This document shows, piece by piece, positions 35,901-42,625 of a DNA stretch of 42,661 nt. The stretch is from Clostridia bacterium (lineage in GTDB: Bacteria > Bacillota > Clostridia > UMGS1883): the NCBI GenBank assembly GCA_030527235.1, contig JAUNBL010000013.1, forward strand, positions 1-42,661. Reading direction: 5' to 3'. The notes under the pieces are model-generated. The model was not told the origin of the DNA and ran no database searches. It saw nothing but the letters and a program-made list of their open reading frames with translations. Made by a program: the position numbers and the translations under genes. Numbering within the stretch: position 1 is the first letter of the stretch; each line of letters starts with the position of its first letter.

Positions 35901-37936
35901 TCGATGCTGTCGTCAAAACCCATCGCAAGCCCCGGTGAGGATTGTATTGCCCACCCGCTGTCAAGAATCGGAGCGTTCGCCGTCTTTAACTCGCCCGTAG
36001 GATTCACCGTGACGGGCTTATACAAAAGCGTGATTACGTTCTCGGACTTATCGGACGAAACGGTGATTCTGCGATTGGAAAAGCTGTCGCTGTAGCCGTA
36101 TAAGATTTCGTTTTCTTCCCGCGTCCAAACGGGAGCCGTGTTATAAAAATATGTATCGCCGCTCCATAGCATATCTTCCGTGTAATCACTCTCGAGCGGG
36201 GTTCCGTCGCTTGTCACGGTTCTTATCGTAGCGCTGCTGATAGTTCCGTCCGGCAATGACGTATAGGCGAGCAAAATCTCGTTGTCGCCGTCACTGGTAA
36301 CTTGAACGGAAACTATGGAACGCGATTTATCATATTGATAAAATACTCCGCCAGCTTCGATTAATTCATCAATCGGCTGTGAATAGAAATACGTCTGTCC
36401 TATCGTGATGTTTTGAATAGTTTCCGGCGTGACAATGTCGGCCGCGTTCTCGTCAACTTTCCTGACGGTAACGTTCCGCTGGCCTTCGCTGCTCCCGGAA
36501 AAAGGCTTGAATGTCAGCTCCAGATAAGGGTGATAGCCTTCGTTGTTAAAGTGCGATGAAAAATAGTTTGCACCCGTATCGGTATCGAGACGGAAGGAGA
36601 CCGTCGTGTCTTCATTAGATACGGCGCTTAAATTCTGAAACACATCAAAACTCAGCCAACCCGTTTCTCCGTTTGAAAAAGTATTTTCGTCAAGCACATC
36701 GCTTGTGGCATCGGGAGCATTATCCCACACAAGCGTTTCAGAAGACCACTCATCACTTGTGCGATACGCTGACACCGTACGCGCGCCGGCGTTCGTTGAA
36801 CTGGTCATATAAACATTCAACGCCGCCGATGACACAATTCCGACATTCAGCTTGGAAAGGTCAAATTTCAAAAACGCGCTTCTGTCCGCTTTTGTTAAGG
36901 CGTTGCCGGAATCGCTGGAAGTCAGTATGGTGGGATTGTTGCTCTGTACAATCGCGGGCTCGATATTACTTGTGTTTGCCGAATCCACAGCGGGAACCCT
37001 GGCTGTCAGGAAGCCGTTCTCATCCGCAACAAGCTTGTTATATTTGAGAATGATTTCCGCTCCGTCTTGAATATTGACGGAAAGCACGCTTTCCTCTATG
37101 TTAAACTGATAAAGCTCACTGTCCACAACTAAAATTTGCTCAATAGCATCAGCATAGCGGTAAGTGCGTCCCGTAACCATGTTGGGAACCAGCACTTCCG
37201 GAACAAGAGGCGTATTGTTTTCATCCAGCGTCTTTATGCGGATATCGCTGCGCGGAATCGCGCTCTGCCCGCTGCCCTCTTTATAGGTGATTTTCAGGTA
37301 CGGCATATTTCCGTCCCCCGTAGTGAGCGATGAAATGTAGCTGGCGCCTGTGTCAAGCATCATAGCAAAGGAGATTTCGAAACGGTCAGGCTCTACTGTT
37401 TGGAAATATTCCGTCAGGTCCACGCTCCCCCAAGCCGGCTCTGCCGAGTATTCCTGAGAAAGAGTGCCGATAGGAGTTACTCCGTCATAATCGGCATTTG
37501 CGACGCCGTAGTCCGGAGCGTTCCCCCATGTAATGCTGTCGCCGCTCCACGCCAGAGATTCCTGCTCTGTGAGTGCGTATACTGATGTGACGCGTGTCGT
37601 TCGGTTGGAAAATACATTTGTGTACCAATAGAGTTCGGCAGAAGTGATTTCCGAGTAGTTCAGGTTGGCCAAATCAAACTTCAAATAGGCGTGCCGCCTT
37701 GTTGCAGCGGCTCCGCCCGGGCCTATTCCGCTGATAAGAAGGTATGCCGAACTGTCCCGTGTTGAGTCGGGAGCGTTTGCCTGCGTCCAGCCGTTATCCA
37801 TCGGATACAATGTCTCTTCGTGTACATCCCCCTCCGCTGCCGCTGCCGGCCACGATATACACATGGTAAACAGCATGGTCAGCGCAAGGATATACGCAAC
37901 CGCTCTTTTTCCGTTAGGTATTTTTGTTCCTTTCAT
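29924..37936 (-). CDS. Giant secreted repeat protein: seven DNRLRE/MucBP-like units, BNR propeller, LamG-like domain
   Basis: A 2670-residue exported protein. ATG 37936 is followed by a signal peptide (about 1-33, ending WPAAAAEG), with AAAGGACGAG upstream. Seven units start near residues 35, 309, 654, 915, 1177, 1432 and 1692. Each has a DNRLRE-like beta domain (recurring LKFDL, SAKL, TVxAY, W-NAP, GW-x-IDVT, DT-A-Y) and a small MucBP-like domain (VTVKTVDDTG, VGxxYxY, LVYxP). Unit 2 has an extra small domain. About 1955-2380 resembles BNR_4-type propellers found in some polysaccharide lyases (PEGAYCWFADDRA, DDHDAPAFLVLPD, IIYSRHT). About 2385-2565 is LamG/ConA-like, and a beta domain ends the protein. 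No SLH, LPxTG or membrane anchor is visible. Likely an adhesive or glycan-degrading surface or secreted protein; activity is inference. Confidence 0.8.
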   Translation of the reverse strand: MKGTKIPNGKRAVAYILALTMLFTMCISWPAAAAEGDVHEETLYPMDNGWTQANAPDSTRDSSAYLLISGIGPGGAAATRRHAYLKFDLANLNYSEITSAELYWYTNVFSNRTTRVTSVYALTEQESLAWSGDSITWGNAPDYGVANADYDGVTPIGTLSQEYSAEPAWGSVDLTEYFQTVEPDRFEISFAMMLDTGASYISSLTTGDGNMPYLKITYKEGSGQSAIPRSDIRIKTLDENNTPLVPEVLVPNMVTGRTYRYADAIEQILVVDSELYQFNIEESVLSVNIQDGAEIILKYNKLVADENGFLTARVPAVDSANTSNIEPAIVQSNNPTILTSSDSGNALTKADRSAFLKFDLSKLNVGIVSSAALNVYMTSSTNAGARTVSAYRTSDEWSSETLVWDNAPDATSDVLDENTFSNGETGWLSFDVFQNLSAVSNEDTTVSFRLDTDTGANYFSSHFNNEGYHPYLELTFKPFSGSSEGQRNVTVRKVDENAADIVTPETIQNITIGQTYFYSQPIDELIEAGGVFYQYDKSRSIVSVQVTSDGDNEILLAYTSLPDGTISSATIRTVTSDGTPLESDYTEDMLWSGDTYFYNTAPVWTREENEILYGYSDSFSNRRITVSSDKSENVITLLYKPVTVNPTGELKTANAPILDSGWAIQSSPGLAMGFDDSIDVSSSSLPTWSTSTASAASATRVGFMKFDLANIAYERIKSAKLVLTVNSASNNGTRVLYAYPISSAWDSTSVTWNSAPVFAGERPAAAAGQIELARMTTAGSAQIDVTSFMENLVGGETDVSFMLEVDTAAVNLATTGEGTAPYLELEYYEGAPTTAKKGEVVLHRHDVWGNELSDPVTLCNEVAGRVYSYSEKIPAMIKTDQGNVYSYDEDASILSLTVEADTQNEIVLVYKQVPIYPGEAATVTVVADDNAFVVENAASTVQNNESLIQLTGIEGSGKARTNRDGLVKFDTSFIDAAEIESAVFSFVVTSSTNTGPRTITLYACDSNWTSKTACWNNAPVCDTALPLGSVEIQQSATGLYSVDLTDYFNSIKDNIPDSISFRMKTNTAVTEISPVAAGAANAMKLNISYTAAGEAVEKQFRDVRIVLIDTEDGIIEEKTQQGIVGREFSVVDTVTEQFTKNEFVYLYQPQNSVTAIIVSENTAENEIRLIYKAYNASQFYTDNILVSENAWVNESDPNLRTSNGDGLLVSSTAGKDPALANRDILLKFDMDYINFSEIVSAKLTFFVDSATNSAVRATQAYPVSSDWVQNDVSWNNAPTYKLADMMGSVSFSGGVSDWYQIDITEYMAANVTNETGDFSIRLKVDTACNYIAPLEDGEGTAPRLVVSYLDDGSVPRRDVTLSITDPDGVKLQDDSIYAEDLPVGREFSFNGAPDTFRQYGGETYVYMENLSTTSIVIGNTNNVLTLVYAKERSGLELKAEFEASQNAYTDENNPTSVQDRSSYLLVTKAAGASPALSTRDTFLKFSLVQIAFSEISSAKLKFYVNRTGNNTDRTVYASLTDAGWDADTLTWSNAPAKNDAVGSVTFAHNATGWYEIDVTDALSEIANDTVDVSLCLTTDTASCYITSIEVNDGLAPKLEVTYRNDGTAPVRERRDVHLSIEDADGTPLSQKTLLEESVVVGSTYVYKLQPELYYQSADGTNYVYSAEKSDLSVRVSADGDNTVKIVYERTEYSGNIISKSALASDNAYTNSAQTSTPQSTASYLLTSGMEGSMGANSTRDTYIKFSLPSDEYRYSKIISAKLRFYVQQATNETTRTTDIYLIEDNTWSGQTLTYDNAPEFGSSGYLASLSFANGTTGWKEIDISEALATIDYTDTLSFALRTNTGANYWGSITSGQAAQLELVYVEGDPVYYERAAVTVKTVDDTGELLKDSVTIPKIAIGTSYRYTSTPDASITINDRIYTYKPELSTLSVEVAEDESQNNILLVYTPVSPDDIFSGYEISPEGAYCWFADDRALHYKNDAGTIDMTYVGYIDVHGSIKATQYNHLTGEVSETLVRSNFQPDDHDAPAFLVLPDEHVLIIYSRHTDESAFYYRVSQKPGDITTLGAEKKLLTSAATTYPNPFILSDDLNHVYLCWRGTNWHPTMAQLNMPNAENDYTFAFTWGPRQIVSSSAQSSGCRPYAKYVSNGKDTIHLTYSSTHPDNINPVALYYNAIQITDFTEGNVQVAVKGALGDILTTALPFRITNNETDPSFVVDDRSTSLRGWVWQIELDSSENPVIAMVRISSDKTLHTYYYAKWDPVGGEWVKTKLDDAGGAFHLSSSEQCYSGGISLDSETPNVIYGSIPVEGIFGTVYEIIKYTMSDDGRQILAREPITKNSVKNNIRPFSIPGTHEGDMFDLIWMNGDYWFWIVNKTYPNGFPTAVHTNFDMEHEEFDGNNNLAAFSPGGLQTVRLDENLVTGDSFTVSAFVDFSKTSNWGGTPINLAGGKLKYEVNTSSYIPTLTIGGSSYNSSNLWSNSDWNKNHSGTTDGSTGTTNPGKTHLAISYDAHTGIAKTYINGLVDQFIELDPGVLDLSGENLIGQADAAVSGFRIYNDVLTCVQLKQLMEFAEEEPTEESISASLSATMNAEATAVTIRVTNSGSALNATVYVAVYNANNELAYVQKNSLAVDAGEEELLPLTLKEALLAGDTLRVFLWDNRMRAVTTAVHLR

Positions 37937-37982
37937 TTTCACTCGTCCTTTCTGCAAAAGTCTAATCGCCTTTTACAATATT

Positions 37983-38018
37983 ATAATAGAACATTTTTTT
38001 TAGCTTTTCCATGGAAAA
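37983..38018 (-). promoter_or_regulatory. Possible promoter of the giant gene with overlapping palindrome
   Basis: On the minus strand TGGAAA (38011-38006), 17 bases, TATTAT (37988-37983). The perfect 14-bp palindrome TTTTCCATGGAAAA (38005-38018) covers the -35 box and could be an operator. The whole 280-base gap 37937-38216 is very AT-rich, so the boxes are only moderately convincing; no gene was seen in it. Confidence 0.4.
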
Positions 38019-38152
38019 ATCATTTTTATTTTGTTTATTTTTAATATTTTTTTATTAGAAACATCCGTTCCTTTTGTTTGTCTTGTATATAAGTGATTTT
38101 TCTTGTACAGATTTAAGAAAACATATGTAGTATGGTGACTATAATTTTTTTG

Positions 38153-38181
38153 TAGACACAATATCATTTTTATGCTATACT
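38153..38181 (+). promoter_or_regulatory. Promoter of the AraC-type regulator gene
   Basis: TAGACA (38153-38158), 17 bases, TATACT (38176-38181) with TG at 38173-38174 as an extended -10. The start site is near 38188 and the ribosome site GAAGGA precedes ATG 38217. Confidence 0.75.
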
Positions 38182-38216
38182 GAAAGCAGTTAACAAGAAA
38201 GCGAGAGAAGGATGTA

Positions 38217-39188
38217 ATGATTTATACAATTGATTATTACACACACAAACAGTGCGCACCGGACTGGAATCTCAACGATGAGTCACTGCCTTATTATAAC
38301 ATCACCTTTGTATTTGCCGGAGAGGCGACCTTTGTTATTGACGGTAAAGAGGTTGTGTGCCTTGCCGGTGACTGTCTGTTTCTCTATCCCGGGGCAAAGC
38401 GAAAAGCATGGACGAATCCTGAGAACCCGATGGTTTGCGCCGCTTTCAATATTGTGGATATTCCGTACGCCATAAATTTGCCGCATGTGATGTCCTTTCG
38501 CAAAAACTCACGTATAAGCTTTTATATTCGTGAGTTTGATGCTGCCTACCGGCGGGAACCTAAAAACAGGCTTCAGCTTTCCGCGCTTATAACGCTGCTG
38601 CTCTGCGAGCTGGACGTCGTAGGTCGGCTTACGAACCAGAGCAATCCGCACATTGAGCTGGCGGAACAGCATATTAAAGAAAACATCTGCAGCCCAATGT
38701 CGGCAGACGATATAGCGAAGATAGTGCATTTGAACCCTACGTATTTCGGCACTCTGTTTAAGCGCTGCACGGGTGAATCGGTTATGGGATACATAAACTA
38801 CTATAAAATGATTGCGGCGGCATCTTTTCTTTCCGACCCGAAAATCTCGGTTACCGAGGCATCAGAAAAAGTGGGTTTCTCCGATATATATTATTTTAGC
38901 AAAGTGTTCAAAAAGCACTATGGCATTTCCCCCACGTCATTCAAAAAAGGTGAGTTCCCCAAGAGGAACTTTGAGAGCTACACTCTGAATCACGCCGATT
39001 CAATTATTCGGTTCGCGACGATTCCGTTTGAGCCTCAGAGCGGGAAGGCCGTATTCTCTTTTTGCCTTGTGGCGAATTATTTACCGATGCATTTGTCGGC
39101 TTTTGCTCCGCCGATGAGACCCCTGTTAATTGGACGGATTTCAACCTGGCTGTTCAGATTCAGCCGGACGGTCTTTTTTGGGCGATAG
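38217..39188 (+). CDS. AraC-family transcription regulator (C-terminal part frameshifted)
   Basis: A 323-residue frame. About 1-100 is a cupin-like sensor domain (FVFAGEATFVIDGKEVV, GDCLFLYPGAKRKAW). About 145-245 is the AraC DNA-binding domain with two helix-turn-helix units (MSADDIAKIVHLNPTYFGTL and VTEASEKVGFSDIYYFSKVF) and the closing YGISPTSFKK. Residues 246-282 begin a further beta domain, but after AVFSF (39061) the frame turns into unconvincing sequence and stops at 39188, while the domain continues in the -1 frame to 39481. The DNA-binding part is intact. It is divergent from the giant surface-protein gene and upstream of the kinase/alpha-galactosidase pair, either of which could be a target. 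Confidence 0.85.
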   Translation: MIYTIDYYTHKQCAPDWNLNDESLPYYNITFVFAGEATFVIDGKEVVCLAGDCLFLYPGAKRKAWTNPENPMVCAAFNIVDIPYAINLPHVMSFRKNSRISFYIREFDAAYRREPKNRLQLSALITLLLCELDVVGRLTNQSNPHIELAEQHIKENICSPMSADDIAKIVHLNPTYFGTLFKRCTGESVMGYINYYKMIAAASFLSDPKISVTEASEKVGFSDIYYFSKVFKKHYGISPTSFKKGEFPKRNFESYTLNHADSIIRFATIPFEPQSGKAVFSFCLVANYLPMHLSAFAPPMRPLLIGRISTWLFRFSRTVFFGR

Positions 39189-39481
39189 ACGCTCTTGCGT
39201 ATAACTCCTGCAAACCAATTCCATACAAGCCGAATATGCCGTATACCATTGAGATTCATGCGGATATTGACAACGCAACGTATAGCGCATATGTAATAGG
39301 CAACGACGCTGTGAAGGAGCAGCTTGCGGAAAATTATAAGTTCCGAAGTTCCGCGAAAACAGCGCAAAATCTGGGAAAGATTTGTGTGCGCAGCGGGCAT
39401 AATGTACCGACCGGTGCAATCTACACTGAAAACTTCAAAATATTGTCACAAGAGGCTCGGCAAAAATGGTTCGAGATTTGA
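39062..39481 (+). pseudogene. Out-of-frame continuation of the AraC regulator: ConA/LamG-like C-terminal domain
   Basis: A 139-residue stretch with no ATG near its beginning and no ribosome site, overlapping the regulator frame by 127 bases. It reads as the remainder of a beta-sandwich begun upstream: DAFVGFCSADE, FNLAVQIQPDGLFWAIDA, YKPNMPYTIEIHADIDNATY, GAIYTENFKIL. Joining the frames at the five-T run 39059-39063 (one more T would restore it) gives a single protein of about 421 residues. Either a real mutation, slippage in expression, or a base missed in sequencing. Confidence 0.65.
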
Positions 39482-39501
39482 ACGCATGACTGTCCGCACG
39501 G

Positions 39502-39527
39502 AAAAACGCCGCCGACGTTGTGTTTTT
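39502..39527 (+). terminator. Weak terminator-like hairpin after the regulator
   Basis: AAAAACGC (39502-39509), ten-base loop, GTGTTTTT (39520-39527) with one G-U pair. The stem is short and AT-rich, but it ends in five T and separates the regulator from the next promoter. Confidence 0.4.
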
Positions 39528-39549
39528 GGCTTAAAAGCAACCACGCCTC

Positions 39550-39578
39550 TTGATTTTTTTGCCAAGGTGTGATATCAT
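39550..39578 (+). promoter_or_regulatory. Promoter of the PfkB kinase/GH36 operon
   Basis: TTGATT (39550-39555), 17 bases, TATCAT (39573-39578) with TGA directly before it as an extended -10. The start site is near 39585, leaving a leader of only about ten bases before ATG 39595. Confidence 0.65.
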
Positions 39579-39596
39579 CGAAAACGGTGATGATAT
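39572..39596. promoter_or_regulatory. Inverted repeat over the -10 and start codon, candidate operator
   Basis: ATATCATC (39572-39579) and GATGATAT (39589-39596) are perfect 8-base arms spaced by nine bases. The left arm covers the -10 box and the right arm reaches the ATG. As transcription should start between the arms, it is more likely a protein-binding site on DNA than an RNA hairpin. Confidence 0.45.
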
Positions 39597-40476
39597 GAAA
39601 ATTTTTACGGTGACATTAAATGTTGCGATAGACGTGCACTATTACGTGCCGTCGTTTAATGCAGGCGAAGTATGCTATACCTCGCGTGCTGACAGGTATG
39701 CGGGAGGCAAAGGGATTAATATAGCGCGCGCGTTGCGGGAGAACGGTGTTCCCTGTACGGCCATAGCGGCAGTGGGGCAGGAGAACGCGGCGGAGTTTCT
39801 GCGCTTGCTGGACACTGCATGTGAATTGATTGAAACGCCGGGACGGACCCGCGAAAACATCACAATCCATTCTCCGCGCCAGGAAACGCGTATCTGTGCC
39901 GATATATATGGGGCGGATGAGTCGCTCTTATTTTATGTCGGACAAAAGCTTCTGGACGAATGCGATGAGGATTCGATAGTAACGTTTTCCGGAAGACTGC
40001 CTAACGGAATTTCACCGGCGGCAGCAGCAGCGTTTTTGGAAAAGGTCAAGGCACGAGGCGCGAAATTAGTTGTCGATTGCTCAAACATGCCCTTTGAAGA
40101 CGTGGTGCGCCTTAAGCCGTGGCTTATTAAACCAAATGAGGATGAGATTGCTCTGCTGTCGCGCGACTATGAGTATGCGGCGCGCCGCCTTGCGGATAGC
40201 GGCGTTGAAAATGTGATTGTAAGCTTAGGCGCCAAGGGCGCGCTTTTTTGCAGTGCGGATGAATTCATAAGAGCGAGCGTGCCCAAAATAGAAAACGCCT
40301 ATGCCACCGGCGCGGGCGATGCGTCTATAGCGGGTTTTATAGCACAGGAAGGCAGCGCGCGCGAGCGTTTTGTCACCGCGCTTGCGTACGGGAGCGCATC
40401 GTGTATGAGAGAGGGGATGCTGCCGCCCCTTGCAAAAGACATACGAGAAATAAGGAGTAAGATTGTATGCCAATAG
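39595..40476 (+). CDS. PfkB-family sugar-phosphate kinase, 1-phosphofructokinase/tagatose-6-phosphate-kinase type
   Basis: A 293-residue kinase. The N-terminus KIFTVTLNVAIDVHYYV, PfkB signature 1 in YAGGKGINIARAL and signature 2 in YATGAGDASIAGFIA (catalytic Asp in GAGD) are all present. The layout matches FruK/LacC, which phosphorylate fructose-1-phosphate or tagatose-6-phosphate; the two cannot be told apart here. ATG 39595 begins at the family N-terminus, with GGTGA as a modest ribosome site. Pairing with an alpha-galactosidase slightly favours a galactose/tagatose route, as inference. The 3' end overlaps the GH36 gene by ten bases. Confidence 0.85.
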   Translation: MKIFTVTLNVAIDVHYYVPSFNAGEVCYTSRADRYAGGKGINIARALRENGVPCTAIAAVGQENAAEFLRLLDTACELIETPGRTRENITIHSPRQETRICADIYGADESLLFYVGQKLLDECDEDSIVTFSGRLPNGISPAAAAAFLEKVKARGAKLVVDCSNMPFEDVVRLKPWLIKPNEDEIALLSRDYEYAARRLADSGVENVIVSLGAKGALFCSADEFIRASVPKIENAYATGAGDASIAGFIAQEGSARERFVTALAYGSASCMREGMLPPLAKDIREIRSKIVCQ

Positions 40477-42602
40477 AGTTTAATGAAAAAAACGGAACCT
40501 TTGTAATTTCCACGCCGCAAACGAGTTATATTTCTGCAATCTTGGAGGATGGGATTTTAGCGCATATACACTACGGAGGCAAGATAGCGCGTTTTGATTT
40601 TGCAAAAGATGTTTTCAAATACATACCGCGCGGCTTTGCGGCGGAGGACATTCCGGGAGGGTCTACCGAGACAATTCCGATGGAATACCCGACGTTTGGC
40701 TGCGCTGATTTGCGGCGCAGCGCACTTCACGCGGTCTATGCCGACAGTACGCGGACTACGAATCTCAGATATGCTTCGCACCGTATCTTTAAGGGTAAAA
40801 AGCCACTTGCCGGCCTTCCTTCGGCGTATGTAGAAAGCGAAAGTGAGGCTGATACGCTGGAGATTGACCTTGAAAGCCGCAACCTGCGTGTTACGCTTGT
40901 GTTTTGCGCGTATCGTGAGATGGATGTTATCTGCCGCAGCGTGAGAATTGAGAATATATCTTCCGAGGCGGCAGTGCTGAAAAATGCGCTTAGCATGGCG
41001 TTTGACCTGCCCGAAAGCAACTATGATTTTGTAACGCTTGAGGGCGCGTGGGCTAAGGAAAGACACCTTTCCCGCGGCGCGTTAGCTCCCAATTCCGAGA
41101 AGAGTATCGGAAGCTGCCGCGGCGCGTCAAGTCATCAGCAGAATCCGTTTTTTGCGCTTTGTTCGCCCGATGCAAACGAAAAGGCGGGAGAGGTGTATGC
41201 GTTTTCATTTGTCTATAGCGGTAATTTCATCTGCGGCGCGCAGGTTGACCAATTTGCCACCACGCGCGCGTTTATGGGGATTAATCCGTTTGACTTTGAG
41301 TATGAGCTAAAAAGCGGCGAAGTATTTCAAACACCTGAGGTAGTCTGCACGTATTCGGCAAATGGATTCGGGCAGGCATCGCGTACGCTGCATAAGCTTT
41401 GCCGTACGCGGATTTGCCGCGGAAAATGGCGCGACGCCCCGCGCCCTGTTTTGATAAACAACTGGGAGGCAACATATTTTGACTTTGACGAAGATAAGAT
41501 AGTGGAAATAGCGCGTGAGGCTAAACAGCTCGGAGTAGAGCTTATGGTGCTTGACGACGGATGGTTCGGCAAGCGCGACGATGATTGGACGTCGCTCGGA
41601 GACTGGGAGGCGCATCCTCGGAAACTGCCGGGCGGTGTGGCGCGCCTTGCCGAGAGGATAAATGCGCTTGGCATGAAATTTGGGCTTTGGTTTGAGCCGG
41701 AGATGGTCAGTCCTGAAAGCGAACTTTACCGTACTCACCCTCATTGGTGTTTGCATGACGGTGACAGTCCGCGCGTTCAAACGCGCCATCAGCTTGTGCT
41801 GGACCTTTCTCGCCCCGAGGTATGCGAGTATGTTTACCGTTCAGTCGCGAACGTTTTGCGCAGCGCGAACATAGAATATGTTAAATGGGATATGAACCGC
41901 AGCATGAGTGAAACGAGTGCAGTCACAGCATGGCGCTACATGTTAGGTTTGTACGGAGTGATGGAAAAGCTTACAAGTGAGTTTTCAAACATACTCTTTG
42001 AGGGCTGCAGCGGCGGCGGCGGGCGTTTTGATTTGGGAATGCTTTACTACATGCCGCAGTTTTGGACGAGTGACAATACCGATGCCGCAGAGCGTATGAA
42101 AATACAGTACGGAACAAGCTTTGCCTATCCTGCAAGTACGATGGGCGCGCACGTGTCGGCAGTACCGAACCATCAGGTGCACAGGGTAACTGATATTTCG
42201 ACCCGCGGCGCGGCGGCAATGTGCGGAAGATTTGGCTATGAGCTTGACTTAAGACTTCTTAGCGATGAGGAAAAGGCGATTGTCCGCCGCCAGATAGAAC
42301 TTTACCATAATATAGAGCATACCGTACATCATGGAGAAATGTACCGGCTTTCTTCGCCTTTTGACAGCAATGTAACGGCGTGGGAGTTTGTAGACGAACG
42401 GCAGGCAGTGCTCTTTGTGGGCAATATGCTCGCCGAACCCAACGGCCGCTTTTGGCATATCCGCCTTGAGGGTCTTGAACCTGACGCTCTTTACGAGGCG
42501 GAAGGTAAAACCTATCGCGGCGACGTTCTTATGAACATGGGACTTATATGGGAGGCGAAATGCGATTTTTATGCGCGCATATTTACGCTCCGCAAAATTT
42601 GA
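40467..42602 (+). CDS. Alpha-galactosidase, glycoside hydrolase family 36
   Basis: A 711-residue retaining glycosidase that removes terminal alpha-1,6-galactose from raffinose-type sugars or galactomannans. An N-terminal beta-supersandwich (about 1-310) leads to a barrel with VLDDGWFG, GLWFEPEMVSP, nucleophile Asp475 in VKWDMNR, and acid/base Asp536 in FWTSDNTDA, preceded by FEGCSGGGGRFD. No signal peptide, so the substrate is imported first, presumably by an ABC system like those upstream in this window. AAGGAG precedes ATG 40467. Length is normal for bacterial GH36 (about 700-750). Confidence 0.95.
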   Translation: MPIEFNEKNGTFVISTPQTSYISAILEDGILAHIHYGGKIARFDFAKDVFKYIPRGFAAEDIPGGSTETIPMEYPTFGCADLRRSALHAVYADSTRTTNLRYASHRIFKGKKPLAGLPSAYVESESEADTLEIDLESRNLRVTLVFCAYREMDVICRSVRIENISSEAAVLKNALSMAFDLPESNYDFVTLEGAWAKERHLSRGALAPNSEKSIGSCRGASSHQQNPFFALCSPDANEKAGEVYAFSFVYSGNFICGAQVDQFATTRAFMGINPFDFEYELKSGEVFQTPEVVCTYSANGFGQASRTLHKLCRTRICRGKWRDAPRPVLINNWEATYFDFDEDKIVEIAREAKQLGVELMVLDDGWFGKRDDDWTSLGDWEAHPRKLPGGVARLAERINALGMKFGLWFEPEMVSPESELYRTHPHWCLHDGDSPRVQTRHQLVLDLSRPEVCEYVYRSVANVLRSANIEYVKWDMNRSMSETSAVTAWRYMLGLYGVMEKLTSEFSNILFEGCSGGGGRFDLGMLYYMPQFWTSDNTDAAERMKIQYGTSFAYPASTMGAHVSAVPNHQVHRVTDISTRGAAAMCGRFGYELDLRLLSDEEKAIVRRQIELYHNIEHTVHHGEMYRLSSPFDSNVTAWEFVDERQAVLFVGNMLAEPNGRFWHIRLEGLEPDALYEAEGKTYRGDVLMNMGLIWEAKCDFYARIFTLRKI

Positions 42603-42606
42603 AAAG

Positions 42607-42625
42607 ATGTATTGGTATAATACAT
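42607..42625. repeat. Small inverted repeat after the alpha-galactosidase gene
   Basis: ATGTATT, spacer GGTAT, AATACAT, containing TATAAT (42616-42621). No U-run follows and no good -35 box was seen. It could be part of the promoter of the next gene beyond the window or a weak 3' hairpin. Confidence 0.35.

Noticed and set aside
29924-37936. Giant gene as a recent tandem DNA duplication or CRISPR-like repeat
   Set aside because: Units are alike in protein pattern but not in base sequence; no exact direct repeats or regular spacers were seen.
39062-39481. Separate gene starting with TTG
   Set aside because: No ribosome site, it overlaps the regulator by 127 bases, and its sequence continues the beta domain begun in the regulator frame.
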